DNA from: Acorus gramineus
Lineage: Eukaryota; Streptophyta; Magnoliopsida; Acorales; Acoraceae
Assembly: GCA_030737835.1 (NCBI GenBank)
Contig: JAUJYN010000012.1
Span: 10,712,729 to 10,776,728, forward strand
Reading direction: 5' to 3'
DNA length: 64,000 nt
Both the position numbers and the translations under genes were made by a program. Of the stretch, positions 1 to 13,800 are shown piece by piece; position 1 is the first letter of the stretch, and each line of letters opens with the position of its first letter. The notes below the pieces were generated by a model. It was not told the origin of the DNA. It ran no database searches and saw only the letters and a program-made list of their open reading frames with translations.

Positions 1-2548
1 ACTGGAAAAACCAAAACAATTAGCATTCTGTTACATGCACTCAAAAAGATCAAATGTAAGACCCTTACTTGTGCACCTACCAACACGGCCGTGGTGGAAG
101 TTGCGTCACGTTTGTTGAAGTTGGTAATGGATTCATATGGAGAGAGTAGTGGGTGTAGGTTGGGAGATATAGCCTTGTTTGGAAACAAGGATCGAATGGA
201 GGTGCGTGGTGACATCGAAGAGGTGTTCATTGAAAATCGTGCTAAGAAGCTTAGGCATTGCTTTGTGCCAGAGACGGGTTGGAGGAGTTGTATGGTCTCT
301 GTGATCAATCTTCTTGAGGATGGTGTTTCGCAGTACAAGATACAGGAGGATCAAGAGGTGATGACATTTAAGAGTTATATCTCAAAAAGATTTGGAGTTG
401 TTTCGAAGAACCTGATTGAATGCCTTGACATATTATGGACTCATCTACCAAGTTCTTCCATTTCAGAAACCAGCTTCAGGAACATGATAGTGGCTTGTCA
501 TTTGCTTGAAAGCATTGGCAAATTGTTGCAAGCAAGTAGCATTTTTTCTGAGAGTGAGTTGAAAAATCTGTTTTCGCTCCATAAGAGTACTAGTTATGAT
601 GCATTGAGAAAGGAGTCTACTGAGGCATCAAAGTTCATCGAATGCCTTCTAATTCTGAAAGGTCTTCTTGAAACACTTAACCTTCCCAATGATACTGCAG
701 AAGATTCAATTGTAGACTATTGCTTGGGAAGGGCTTCCCTCATCTTCTGCACTGTATGTAGTTCTGCTAATTTGAATAAAGTAAATATGGTGGAACCATT
801 GGAACTGCTAGTGATCGATGAGGCTGCACAATTGAAGGAATGTGAATCCTTAATTCCTCTACAGCTTACTGGTATACACCACGCCATTCTCATTGGGGAT
901 GTGTGTCAGTTGCCCGCAATGGTTAAAAGCAAGGTTTTGAAAATCATTTCTAAAACTTGTTTCAAATTTTTTTTAATTTGTTTCTTAACAATGTTTTTGA
1001 TCTATTGCAGGTGTGTGACCAGGCTGGGTTCGGGAGAAGCCTGTTTGAGAGATTGAGTTCATTGGGTCACAAGAAACATCTTCTTGATGTTCAGTATAGG
1101 ATGCACCCCTCCATTAGCAGATTCCCAAATGCCATGTTTTATGATAGCAAGATCTCAGATGGTTCTAATGTCACTGAAATATCCTATGGAAGGCGCTACC
1201 TTGATGGGCGCATGTATGGAACGTATTCATTCATTAACGTTGAGGATGGGGAGGAGGCTTTTGAGCGTTTCAGCTGTAGCTGCAAGAATATGGAGGAGGT
1301 GGCTGTTGTCTTGGAAATGATTAGAAGGCTTTCTATAGGTATGTTAAAACCACCATCTTTGGATATTAAAGTTTTAGTTATAACATTACTGTGAATGTAT
1401 TCATAGTTTTGATGCAACATGCACTTGAATTTTATGAAAACAAGACATGCATATGTTCATTACATCTTATATATGCATGTATGCCTAATTATCCTTCAAT
1501 ACTTAAAGCATCTGCTACTACTAGAAGACCAATATATGCTTAAATTACTAGAAGACTTTATGTAGGTATGGTAAAACCACCATCCTTGTAAATTAAAGCT
1601 TTAGTTATAACATTACTGTGAATGTATTCATAGTTTTGATGCAACATGCACTTGAATTTCATGCAAACAAGACATGCATATTCATTACATCTTATATATG
1701 CTAGTATGTCTAATTATCCTTCAATACTTAAAGCATCTGCTACTACTGGAAGACCAATATATACTTAAATTACTAGAAGACTTTCTGTAGGTATGGTAAA
1801 ACCACCATCCTTAGAAATTAAAGTTTTAGTTATAATATTATTGTGAATGTATTCATAGTACCGATACAACACGCACTTGAATTTTATGCAAACAAGACAT
1901 GCATGTTCATTCCATCTTATATATATCTTGTATATCTAACTATCCTTCATCAATACTTAAAGCATCTGCTACTACTGGAAGACCAATATCAGTGGGTGTC
2001 ATTTCTCCTTATACTGCTCAAACCTTAGCACTGCAACATGAGCTTGGAAAAACATACAAGAACCAAAGTAACTTCAATGTGAAAGTAAAATCGATCGATG
2101 GATTCCAAGGTGGCGAAGAAGATGTGATTATAATATCCACAGTCAGATCTAACTACAATGGGGATGTGGGTTTTCTTTCCAATAGTCAGCGAACAAATGT
2201 ATCACTGACAAGGGCAAGGTAGAATGACAAAAAAATGTTACCTGATTCTTATTTATTTTAGGTGATACCAAGAATGTTTGATCTTTAATGAAATTGTTTG
2301 TTTTCCTATGTTGCAGGCACTGCTTGTGGATTGTAGGAAATGAGCCTACTTTAAGAAAAAGTAGATCCATTTGGGCAAGACTTGTAGAAGATGCGAAAGT
2401 TCGTGGATGCTTTTTTAACGCGGATGAGGATGAGCGCCTATCAAATGCAATTACCCAATTCCAAAAACTCTCAGTTTTTGATCTTTCTAAGAATTTTGGA
2501 AAATTGAAACTGCCCGATCAAGGGTGGAAACCTGGATCATCGAATTAA
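1..2548 (+). CDS. SEN1/MAA3-like SF1B helicase, 3' part (5' truncated by window edge)
   Basis: Four exons are read: 1-933, 1011-1338, 1963-2218 and 2317-2548 (stop TAA), with GT-AG borders and consistent phases (0, 1, 2), giving 582 residues. The window begins inside Walker A (TGKTKT). Then follow motif II ([13 protein letters not shown]), motif III ([11 protein letters not shown]), motif IV ([15 protein letters not shown]), a VISPYTAQ segment, motif V ([19 protein letters not shown]) and motif VI ([20 protein letters not shown]). This order is that of the Upf1-like SF1B helicases; the wording is closest to plant SEN1/MAGATAMA3-type proteins, which act on nascent RNA and RNA-DNA hybrids. The N-terminal half and promoter lie outside the window. 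All core motifs seen are intact, so the gene is probably functional. The exact orthologue cannot be fixed, because plants carry many tandem paralogues of this class. Confidence 0.88.
1323..1990 (+). repeat. Threefold tandem duplication across intron 2 of the SEN1-like gene
   Basis: Three units of about 225 bp start near 1323, 1550 and 1775. Each holds the end of exon 2 (agaaggctttctatag and variants), a gtatg donor context, the whole intron and the first bases of exon 3 (catctgctactactggaaga). The first donor (1339) joined to the last acceptor (1961-1962) keeps the reading frame. The inner copies therefore look like decoy splice sites left by duplication of the exon-intron-exon border. Confidence 0.85.
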
Positions 2549-2985
2549 AAGGAGGTAAGCTCTTAATCGTTCGTTTGATTAATGGTTTGCTTGTTACTTA
2601 ATTTTGAGGATCAAAACATAAGGAGATAAACCATATGTTCATGCTTCTATGAGCAAGTGATTTGTTTTGAAAACCAGATGTGATACTATATAAATTTATT
2701 TCATTATGCAGTTTGTTCAGGTCCAGAAAGCCTAGAAAGATCTATTCAGCAGAGGAGCTGCTGAATATTTTGGCTTCACTCGAGCTTTGGGAAGCAGCTA
2801 TGCTGAAGTGGAAGCTTGACTTTCATGATACAAGAATTTTTTTTTTCTCATAGAACTGGCTTTGAATAGAATTAATGGAAAAATGATATATCAGGATTGT
2901 GAGTTCTTCTAAGATAAATTTTATGAGTAGCTCATCGGACAATCCTCAAAGATTGTTCCATGTATCAATCTTTCTGTTTTGTAAC
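2549..2985 (+). other. Probable 3' untranslated region of the SEN1-like gene
   Basis: Just after the stop, a GT donor (ggag|gtaagc near 2553) and an acceptor (ttatgcag at about 2710) suggest a 3'UTR intron. The following stretch to about 2985 is transcript-like and holds no ORF. The end is not defined. Confidence 0.4.
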
Positions 2986-3005
2986 TATTGCCTACCTACT
3001 CTAAG

Positions 3006-3345
3006 GCTCCGTTTGGTTGCACGTTTGGAGCAACTTTTGCTTTTTGAAAAGTTGAAAAGTTAAAATCCTGCAGTCAAACGGGGCAGCTTTATTCAAAATC
3101 AGAAGCTGGATTCTTTTTAATTTTTTTCTCGAAATCCGTGTTTTGAAAAGCTAAAAAATAACGCTTTTTGGTCGGAATAGATTTTTTTAATTGAAAAGCA
3201 ACTTTCTCTGCTAAACATCAACTGCTTTCAAATATTGATTCCCGATTTAAAAAAAAGCATCCCAATAAATGTCAATGTCTAAAATCATATTAAAAAACAG
3301 CTTTATTCCAAAAGCTACTTTTCAATTTGTGTTTCCAAACGGACC
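3006..3345. mobile_element. MITE with CCGTTTGG termini
   Basis: The left end reads gctccgtttggttgcacg. The right end, on the complement, reads gggtccgtttggaaacac. The pair ctaag flanks both ends (3001-3005 and 3346-3350). There is no coding capacity. A second, truncated left end of the same type begins near 3443 (cttgtttagttgcacgtttgg). Superfamily not determined. Confidence 0.6.
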
Positions 3346-3350
3346 CTAAG

Positions 3351-4099
3351 ACATATATCCTCTGATCAGACCATTAGACTTGGAAGAAACTAAATACATA
3401 TTATGGAAAAGTGCTTCACTTCTGATATAGAGCTTCTCTAAAGTCTTGTTTAGTTGCACGTTTGGCACAGCTTTTGATTTTTGAAAAGCATCAAAAGTCC
3501 AAAAAGCATTTTAAGTGTTTAATTGAGGGAAAAATCCATATAACCCCCTATAAACTGTCTGAAATCCATATAACCCCATGAAAACACTTACTGTAAATCC
3601 AAATAGCCCTATGAGTTAAATTTTCATTGACGGATTATGATTATTTTGTAAATGTTTTGTTTGGTTTAATCCTAGACGAAAACATAATATGGTTTATCTT
3701 ATCAATTCGTACTGAAAGTATGGATGATCTGAGCTTGTTAAGGACAATATGTCAAATTATTGGTATAAGTTTAGCAAATTAGTGCATGTATAGCATTATT
3801 AGGCTTTCTTTTCAAATTTGAAACACCTAAATAGTCCCTATTATATGGAAAGGAAAGAGAAACCATGAGTTTTACTTTGATAAATCAGTCTTAAAGATTT
3901 ATTGAATTAAATATGATGTATGAACTTCACCATTTTCTTATCTTCAATTTTATCATTCTACTCTAAAACATTACATTCTGATATAAATTAGCTAATGAAA
4001 AAAATATATATCTATTTACCTATTGATATAAATATGGGGTCATGAACTTTCATCAGTATCATATAGTTATTATTCTGAAAGCTTTCAAATTTTGCTCAC
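3351..4099. other. Intergenic: truncated MITE ends and AT-rich sequence
   Basis: From 3443 a partial MITE end is seen, and from 3530 a fragment of the same TIR element found complete at 40556-41070 (aaaaatccatataacccc). The rest to 4099 is AT-rich, without a supported gene. Confidence 0.5.
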
Positions 4100-4249
4100 C
4101 TTGAGGTCGACCAGGGAGGAGTTGAGGGAGTCGGAGAGGTCAGCGAGGGAGGCGTTGAGGGAGTCGAAGAGGTCGGTGAAGGACTGGAGAATGAGGAGGT
4201 CCTTCTCTTGGAGCTTGAGGAGGCGGCGGTAGGAGGACTTGGACTCAGG
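4100..4249 (-). pseudogene. Orphan exon-like fragment, unknown protein
   Basis: The complement translates as a clean amphipathic helix-like segment (YRRLLKLQEKDLLILQ, then FTDLFDSLNASLADLSDS) ending in SSLVDLK. It stops exactly at a consensus donor (aag|gtgagc). GC content is much higher than the flanks. No start codon or second exon in this frame was found, and the frame breaks upstream near 4249. It looks like a coiled-coil N-terminal exon that was duplicated or left behind. Family not recognised. Confidence 0.35.
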
Positions 4250-4726
4250 ACTCCGATTTCAACGGCAGAGGGAGAGATAACCAAATGTGGGAGGGAGAAA
4301 GAGATGCACATTTGAGGATTTTAATTTTTAGGATTTGAATGAAAGGGGTGTGCAGTGAAGAAAATGAAAAAACAGAGGGCTAAAATCTGGCCACATTTTA
4401 AAGGAGGAATGGAAACAAATCTGCCGAGATGGGGGATGATTTGGGAATTTTTTTTCGCTGGGATTGATTCGGTTGATGGAGGGGATGATTTGGGTCCTTG
4501 GTCCTGGTTTGGGGATTGGATTTTTTTTTTATGGGATTAATTCGATAACCATGGTTAGTTAATCAACAGGGTTTTAAATTATGAGGGACACATGTCAATT
4601 ATCTAGAGTAGTACTGATGTTAGCCACCATCAGTACATACTGAGGGGAAAAAAGTCCATCTAGGGTAGTACTGACATTAGACGGACCGTAATGTTCGGAT
4701 TCGAAGTTTCTGGCGCGAGCTGCGAA
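4250..4726. other. Intergenic region upstream of SUV3, with a short direct repeat
   Basis: Mostly AT-rich, with T-runs. A 23-bp imperfect direct repeat occurs at 4601-4623 and 4658-4680 (atctag[a/g]gtagtactga...), the copies differing at three or so positions. No gene is supported. Confidence 0.5.
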
Positions 4727-4763
4727 AAACCCTAGCTCTCCATCCACCAAACGTTCCCTCTCT

Positions 4764-4795
<32 letters not shown>

Positions 4796-4876
4796 CGTAT
4801 CGCTCTCCATTTCTCTCTCTCCGTCGTCTATTGACGCACATATGCGTGCCCTCCGAGAGTGCCAAGGACGAACACG
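4727..4876 (+). promoter_or_regulatory. SUV3 5' leader: telo-box and CT-rich tract
   Basis: A telo-box (aaaccctag, 4727-4735), common near start sites of plant housekeeping and organelle-related genes, is followed by a long CT microsatellite (about 4758-4795) and CT-rich leader up to the ATG at 4877. No clear TATA box is visible. The TSS is inferred only. Confidence 0.45.
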
Positions 4877-7800
4877 ATGATGGCTTCTTCCGTGCTTCGC
4901 AGGAGACTAAACGGTTCCCCAGGTTCTCCTCTTCAAACTCTCATCCAATCGCGTGTTTCCTTTCTTTCTTTCTTTGGGGTTCGGTGTTTATGATTTGAAT
5001 TTCAACTGTTGGTGTTTTTTTTTTTTTTTTTTGTTGGATTGTGAGAACCGTTTGTTGTTCTCTTGATTTCTTTCAGTAATTTATATGAATGAAAACTGAA
5101 AACAAAAAGTTACTCGGGTGATTTTATATCAAAGTTTGAATTTGAAGATTTGTTTGTGGTAACTTTAATTAGCGTTGATGCTTAATGGACTATCACTTCT
5201 CCAAAAAAAAAAAAAAATATTAGCGTTTGGAAACATGTTAGTATAATTCTACCTTTGCAGGATTGATGCTTAACCCAAGTATGTTTCCAAATGCCCCAAG
5301 TTGTCCCAACATTTGAAGAAAAAAAAAAAAAGGTTGTAAACAATGAAAAAAAGGTGTTTTTCAAGAATATAACAAAAGTATGCCTCATGAAAATCTAATT
5401 TCAAAAGCAATTTCAAGTTAAAAGCTCAAATCGTTTCCACCTTTAGATACTGATATAACTGCAAAATTAAAGCAAAAACTGTTGGACATGCGAAAGAGGC
5501 TTCCCTTTGGATATAGGCTCAATGTGTTTGTTTGTTCATTGAGGAAACATGCTTATTCTATAAAATTTTAAATCACAAAATCATCTTTTTACCGGGAACA
5601 GAGAAATTTATTGTGGATATGTGTTATCTCAACAATGAGTTTGGCCTCTTTGGGGAAAGGTGGTATTTTTGTGAAGAGTGATGCTTGGATGTAATTTGAG
5701 GAACCATTAAAACCATTTTTTCTATCTTCATTTATCTTTTATAATGGTGAGATAAAGATTTTTGATGTCAAATTAATTGCGCATATCTTGCATATGCATT
5801 TTAAATGGGTATGTTATGTAGGTGTATGTTTATGAGTCTCTAGTACATGTACATTTATGTTTGCATTTCGGGGTAAAACGTGATGTTTTTGTAATTATAT
5901 TTGACATAATGATGTTTTTTTTTCTTCCTTTTGTGGGATTAAACAGCTCTTTGTCGATGCTTTGAGATTTCACAGGTGATACAAAGACCTTTTTGATGAA
6001 CTTGATATGTAATAAGTGGTCTCCGCCGCTTGATGTGAGACTTGGATTAATGTGCTTCAGCAGTGCACGGATGCTTGACTTAACTGATTTGACGTAAGGA
6101 AAATGATGCAGAAAATTTAAATTCCAATGTCTATATGGTTTGACCTTTGGTTAATTTTTTTTTTCCATGTATGGTAGATCATCCTGTTTGCTTCATTTAT
6201 TTATTGTTTGATCTCACTTCTCCAACCAAAAGAGAGAAAAATAATGTTCCCAACACTCACACACACTGGAGAGCAGACAAAGTTCCTGACATTAGTCTAT
6301 GTTACCCGCATAGCTGAGCAGGAAATGTCAAGTCCAATGGTTCACAAGGTTAACTAAATTGAAGGCCCGTGTGTTCATTTGTCTAACATGCAATGTCTTC
6401 TAGTTTGGTTCCATTCCATCTCAAGAAAAATAAAGGATGAGAGAGCATACACAGAAATTTTCCTTTGGACCATACGGATTGCTCTTGCTTGACTGCTTTG
6501 AATACTTGCACAGATAATCCTTCACCAAATTACAAGCGAATCTTAACTATCTTACGAAGTTACATGGTTAATTGTGTGGGTATATACTTCCTCATTGGTT
6601 ATACATGCTAAATGTCAAGGACATCTCTTATTCAAAAAAAAAAGGACATCTGAATTTTATTCATGTTATTATTGTATAGATACCTTCACGTTTCTGTTAT
6701 CCTCCTATATGATTTTCATTGTTTGCAGTCGTCCTCACACATGGTATCCAAATGCTCGCAAAAAGGTGCGTAATGTGTTTATGCATGTGGGTCCTACAAA
6801 TAGTGGGAAAACATATAATGCACTGAAGCAACTAGAAAAGAGCACTTCAGGTATTCCACACTATTTTATCTAAATTGAATGATCAATTTTCTTTGATTAA
6901 AATATTCATAAGCGTTTAGTTATATGAAGAGATATATTTAATCTTTATAATCTTTGCAGGGATATACTGTGGACCATTGAGATTGCTGGCGTGGGAGGTG
7001 GCAAAAAGATTGAACAAGGCTAATGTACCTTGTAACTTAATCACGGGACAAGAGAGAGAGGAAATTGATGGTGCATGTCATAAGTCAGTGACTGTTGAAA
7101 TGGCTGATGTATCTTCTGAATACCAGTGTGCCATTATTGATGAGATTCAGGCATGTTGATGAATTATACATTATTTGTTCCGTTCAATGGTTAATTGTTT
7201 ATTATCCATGTTTGTATCTTAGACCAAGATTGGTCTGTATGAACCCAAATGAAACTGGTATGAGCTTTGTTGGTTAGACAAGGAATTTTTTTTAAAAAAA
7301 ATGATACAAAGGCTTGGATAAAATGACAAAAAAATTGCATTCACATGTACAATTATCCTTTTTGTTTTTTGGAGAGAGGAGGGGGGGGGGGGGGGGGTTA
7401 TATATTCTGTCATGTCTATAGTTAATGCACTTTCATAATTTCTATCAATTGTTGATTCTTGTGTCCACTGATTCAAAGAAACTTAGAATGCTAAATGCTT
7501 ATATCCAATTATAATGTGTGGAACCGACTTGGGTCTATGAAACAGTTTCTCATTAGCTTAGGTTTTCTCATCAAGTTTTAGTTTATTTTGTTGAGTTGAT
7601 TGGTGAAGATTCTAGCTCCCCCAACACGTATCTTCCATTTTTTGTTGAGACTTGATAGTAACGAAGTTCTAATTTTCTTTCCCACTTTCCATTTCTAACT
7701 TTTCCCCTTTTCTACTTCGTTTCCCTTTGTGCAACTTGTATCACTCATAAAGTGGTGTAGGTGTGTTTACCTGTTGAAAATGTTTGTGTGGAAGGATTTT

Positions 7801-10800
7801 CAACATCATTCTTCACATTCTTCTTGTTTGAATAATCTGTTTGACATAAAGAAGACATGGACTGTTACAGTTGTTTTTCAGCATTTGTTTATATAAATTT
7901 GGTCTTACAATCCATAAACTTGTAGAATCCATGAAAGAACAGTGACACCAATTGGCATACATCTATGTGGAGATAATGCAACAATTACTGATGATATGCT
8001 TTGATGTAGTTGTCTTTTTCAGTCACTGAATGTGCACATGACCTAAACATTTGTTAACATAGTTTATGCTGATGAAGTGGAAGTTGTCCTTTAAATTTTT
8101 TTTCCTAGTTCAATTGATGTAGCTTGAAGTTTGAAATTGCATGTGTTAGAAGTGGCATTCTTCTATTTTGTGATTATCAACAATCCTTTTTGGTTTGTAC
8201 ATTATGTCATTGAACATTCCTTTGGCATTCTTTATTGGATGATCATTGTTTTTTACTAGAATCCAGCCCTGTTTCTTGTGATCAGTAAGACTCCAGACTG
8301 TATCTATTTGTAAAAAGCTTTATGTTTTGATGTTGTTGTATGTGTTTCCACGAGGGGCATCCTTGTATTTTTCTTTTGTTCTGTTTATGAAGTAGTTTTT
8401 GTAATCAATCTTCACAAAATTAGTAGAACTTGGATTGCATAATTTCTCTGTATTTTGCTCCTACAAGAAACTCTTTATGTCACCTATCTATCCTCATCAA
8501 CATTTTTTTTAATGTAAATGGTAGGCAAACGTCTTTATATTAGATAGAAAGAGCATTATTAACTCTTTATGTCACCTATCTATCATCATCAACATATTTA
8601 CTCTTTTTTTGTCACTTGTCAGATGATAGGGTGTAGGACAAGGGGGTATTCTTTTACCCGTGCATTATTAGGGATTCCTGCAGATGAATTGCACCTTTGT
8701 GGTGATGCAGCCGCGGTTCCTCTTGTTCAGGAGATACTTAAAGTAACAGATGATATTGTCAAGGTATTTAATTTATGGAAAAGCCAATGTTTTTTTTACC
8801 TTTTCAATTAGTTTCCCTTAAATTTGAATCACCTTTTTTTTTTCTAAGAGAAACGTAAGAATGCTACTATCAATTTTATTAAAATAGTAAAAAAGTGCCG
8901 ATACAACAACAAAACAAAAAACAAGAAGGAAAACAAAACACCCCGGTGATCCTAGTAGAAGAGTTATCTACATGGCCACTTGTTTTTATATCAAATCTTC
9001 TTATAAACAACTTAAATGCATAGTTTAAACTATCGATCGATATATCGGTTGATATATCGTTTTTACGAGTAAAATGCTAAAAACCGAATATTTACCTGCG
9101 ATTTCACGAGAAATTGAATTTCTCGTAAGAAATTCATGAGATATTGCCAATATATCGTGATATGTTCGTTTTTGGGGAACCAACTAGCTAATATGCCAGT
9201 ATGCCTATATATTATCTGAAGTAACAAAAATCAATGTTTTTAATTTTATTTGTGAAAAAAAAAAAATCTTTTTTTGTTAAGATTTCGTTTATAACATATT
9301 ATTACATTATAAATATTAACAAAGTTAAAAGTTTGTTAATATATAACAAAGATATATATATTATAAAGTTAACAAAAATATATTGTTCCCCAAAAATAAT
9401 ATATTATTATTTTATCAATGTTAGCAAAGTTTCATTTATAACAAATAATGTTTATAATGTAATAGCAAAAGTTATCTTTTGCAGTTGTAAACTACAAAAC
9501 CATTTGCAGTTTCAAAACACTCATTTTTTTTTTATTATCTTGGTTCCTAGTCCCCCTAAACATATAAGTACACCCACACTCAAATTTTCTATTACAACTT
9601 AGCCAAAAGCTGTAATTTGCATTTTCCATTTTAATGAGAGGTTCAATAAATTTTGTGTTGAGCTTTTGTAATTCTCATTAATGTGAGGAGGCTACTTGTA
9701 ATTTGTCCATTGTTTCTATCTATGTTGCCTAGCATATCTAGGCACACTGAGATGGCTCGGTTATTGACCACCGCCGAGGCTTGTGTAAGTGCCTAGAACC
9801 ATGTCCAAGGTACCAAAGGCAAGAAGTGAAGGAAAATAATGCTTCTGAAATTCCCATACAAGATCATGTGTTCATGGGATCCAATATTTCTATTGCATTC
9901 ATTGCTATAATTGGTTGCTTTATTTGTTGGGCAATTGTTAATATTGTGTGCCTTTTTTTATTTGGAGTTTCAGAGGTTTTGTTAAAATGTTGCTTCTGTG
10001 ATAGCATTTTTCTCCTTAATTCTAAGTGATGCTTGAAAATCTCAGCAGGTGACCCCTCTTGATTGATCTTGACAAAGAATGATGAGGACCCTATTATAGA
10101 AAGAATTGTATCACTCACTTCATTTGTGAATCTTATGTTTGGTTGATGGTGGATCTGTTTGGTGTGATGTTACATATAACCTTTCATTCAGATTATAGTG
10201 GCCTTGGGTTCTCATCATTGCAGGTTCAACTCGTTTGGTAGTTTGCTATATGATAACTATTTATGGTTTCCCTTAGGTTCAATATTACGAGAGGCTCTCC
10301 CCGCTCATCCCTTCGAAGGTCCCCCTTGGATCCTTCTCCAATATTCAAACTGGTGATTGCATTGTAACCTTTTCACGGCGTGAGATATACAATTTGAAGG
10401 TTGTCATTTATTTTATATGCTACTTTTTTTTTAATTATGTTAAGATCACATATCCAAGTATGCAATCACTGCCTTAGGATAATGGTTAAGATTATTTCCA
10501 CTGGATGTATATACAAGATTTCTTGAAATGAATTCTAGTGAAACTGTAAACTGGGTAATAACTCAATCTCACGAAGATGTCCAGTGATCTTTGTTTGTGT
10601 TGAAATTGTAGAAGATGGAAGGAAAACCATTACTCCATCATCCTTGAAAAGTTCATCTTAATTTTTCTGCGAGATCATGTAAGTCTTAAATAATACGCAA
10701 GTTTGAGGTGGGGGAGGCCATGGAATTGGAAGTGTTAGTTCGTTATGTTGTTTTTCTTTGTAATCTGCCTACGGCTCATCTCTTGATAAAGTAGTACAGG

Positions 10801-13800
10801 GTTCTGATAAACTGGTTTTTCCATATACTATTATATTTTAAGTGGTACCATCTACTTTCAAAAATAGAAAATGGAGGATCTTGAGCTTCTGAAATTATTA
10901 TCAATGCTAATTTGATTTAAACTTCAATTTTCTAATTTTATAAGCCAAATTGAAATGAAGCTCCTTGTTCAATGAGTTGTGCACTTTTGGAAGTCTCTCT
11001 ATCATTTATTACTATATACTTATTTGAAATGGAAAAGCTGTAAAGTAACAGCTTGCTAAAGCTCTAATTAGCCATCTGAAGACCTACTTTCTTATGAAGA
11101 TGTTGCACTACAGAGAGAATTTGGTTAGTGAAGGGCACGTTACAAAGTCAACAAATAAAGATTTTTGCTTTTTTCTCAAGAAAAATGGGCCACCAAGAGA
11201 GACACATAGTGAAATGATTAATACTACTAAAACTAGACCATTATGTCTTCTATGTTTGTCTATGACCATGCAAGTGAAACAATCTTGTATAGATGCATAT
11301 ATCTAGTCTAATTTTTTTTTTTTTACGTTTCCTATCGTCTTCTACCCAGAAAGAAATTGAAGAGAGGGGCAAGCATCTATGCTCTGTTGTCTATGGTTCT
11401 TTGCCGCCAGAAACACGAACAAGACAGGTATTTCCTTATCTTCATTCTTCTAAAGATACTTGCGTGTGTATGTACCATTGTGTACTTTGTGTATGTAATT
11501 TTTCTAATTTTAGTTCTTGATGTTATTAGAATCTCTTATAAGAACCATAATTTATTCCTTTGATCTGTGTATTTGTGCTCTAAATAATGATGCATTCTAT
11601 TTAAATAATAACGAGTTGATATTTGATAATGATGAAGGGTAGGGTAGTATTAAGGAAAAAAATAATTTGTTTTCACTTTTTAAGTCATGCACTTGTATAG
11701 TTGCGTGCATGACATGGGAAAAGTAAACACAAAGTTTCGGTGGTGGTATTTCTCCTTCAGGAAATTTCTATATTGGGTGAAAAGGAAGAATAAATGATGT
11801 TCATCTCTTTTTTTATGAAATGGTTCGCATCGAACTTGAACTTTATTAAATAATAAGAAGATAATGCCCAAAACAGTAAAAATGTGAACAACCCCCCCCT
11901 CCCAAACCAAAAAATAAAAACTTCCACAGAAGCTGTTCTATTGATAGTCCAACCCAATCCCCAACAATACACATACTATTGGGTTACGATTCATCCCCCA
12001 CCCCCGCTGAATATATCACCCTTTTTGCCCCATTACAACATCGACTCGGTCTTTCACAAAACATAGCATTATCATGTCCTCCCAATTGTTTTCCGCATAC
12101 GGTATTGCTTCCTTAAATAAGGATTTGTTGCATGTGATCCATAACACCACACCACCGTCGATACCAATCACTGCGATATCTTTGGCTTTATACTTCTGTC
12201 CCTGTTCTTACCCTCCTCCTTGCTTCCCCCATACTATCCATGGATGTGAAATCCGCCGCTATCCCTGTCACTTCACCTGGAAGACTACAAATGTGAAGAG
12301 CCATTGAGCAGAGGACAAATAGATGCTCCATAGTTTCATTTTATTCATTGCATAACACAAAAACCAAGTATTCCCTGGGGTCCACTTTGCTCTGTTGGTC
12401 TTAGTCAATAGCTTGTCAAAGACATCTTCCACATAAACACTTTCACTTTCAGAGGTATCTTAATTCCTTGCACCTCCCTTGAATTTTGCACCGTGACCAT
12501 GATCCCCTGTCCCTTTTGTCTCCACCATGTGTAGCACCTCCTCACCGGATGAAGCCCATACTAGGCAGTGGCTTCCGAACCACACTGTCTATAACGTCCT
12601 CCTTTATACCCACCTCTTAAAGCTCTAAGATAAGTGCATAAAAAATAACCACCACTTCATCGTGCATATTCCTTTTTAGCTAGATGTCCTAGTGTTCCCC
12701 ATCCTCTCCTCTGACCCATAATTTATTAACCCTCCATCCTTATCCAATGCCAACTCAAACATCCTTGGGAACCTTGTCTTCCGCGGAATGTCACCTAGCC
12801 AAACTTTGTGCCATAAGAAGATCTTTGCTCCAACACCCATCTCCATTGGATTGCATCGTTGGAACCTGCACCTGAGGCCAAGATACGTTTCCAAATCTTG
12901 GAGAGTCTCAAAGATATCCTTGGTAATCTTTTCACATGTGCATTGCTATGTCTGTATCTCCCACCACCCTGCACCAGAGCATGCATTTGTCCTCCAACCA
13001 GCGCCACAATCATTTGCGTGGGAGAGCCTTGTTCATCCTCAAGGTTAAGAATGCCGCTACATGTTGTTTTACTGCTTCAGTTGATGACCCATTTGACAAG
13101 ATGAACCTTTCTACCATCTTCATGTGCACCATTAGAAACCGCTTTTGAATCCCATCCGGTCTACTAAGGATGCCCTTCGGGATTTTTAAAATCGATAGAA
13201 AGAAAATGGGAAGATTGGCCTAAACCGCCTGGATAAGCACGTCTCCCTCTAAAGCTTGAAAAGTTGCTTTTCCACCCTTTCAATTTTCTTTCAAATATGC
13301 TGATGAGTGACATCCAATATGGACTTATGAAAAGTTTCCTAGATGAAGGGGGAGATCCAAGTGATGAGCGGGAAAAGACTCTACCCTGCAACCAAAGACC
13401 TTGACCAAGTTACTGAATCCTATGCCATCCACATGAATGCTCAACATAGAACACTTGCTGAAATTAATATGCAAACATAATAGGAACTCAAAACATTTGC
13501 AAACCATCTTCTCCCCCTGAATAACATCCTTCTCAACTTTGAAAAAAATCCCTGAATCATCAGCATATTGAACGTGCGAGACAAATGATCCTTCAGGACC
13601 ACACCTCAAGCCTCTCTCCAAACCATCCTCCTCTGCCATCCTCATCATCCTACTGAAAGCGTTAGTCACTACAAAATAAAGGGGGGAGAGGGCATCACCT
13701 TGCCGTAGTCCCTCATTCCAATGGAAGAAACCACTGGGCTTTCCATTTACCAACAGTGATGCTTTCACTGAAGAGATACAATTCTGAACCATCTGCATCC

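Noticed and set aside
9234-9602. 122-codon ORF in SUV3 intron 5
   Set aside because: Extremely AT-rich, Lys/Ile/Tyr/Phe only, inside an intron and with no domain.
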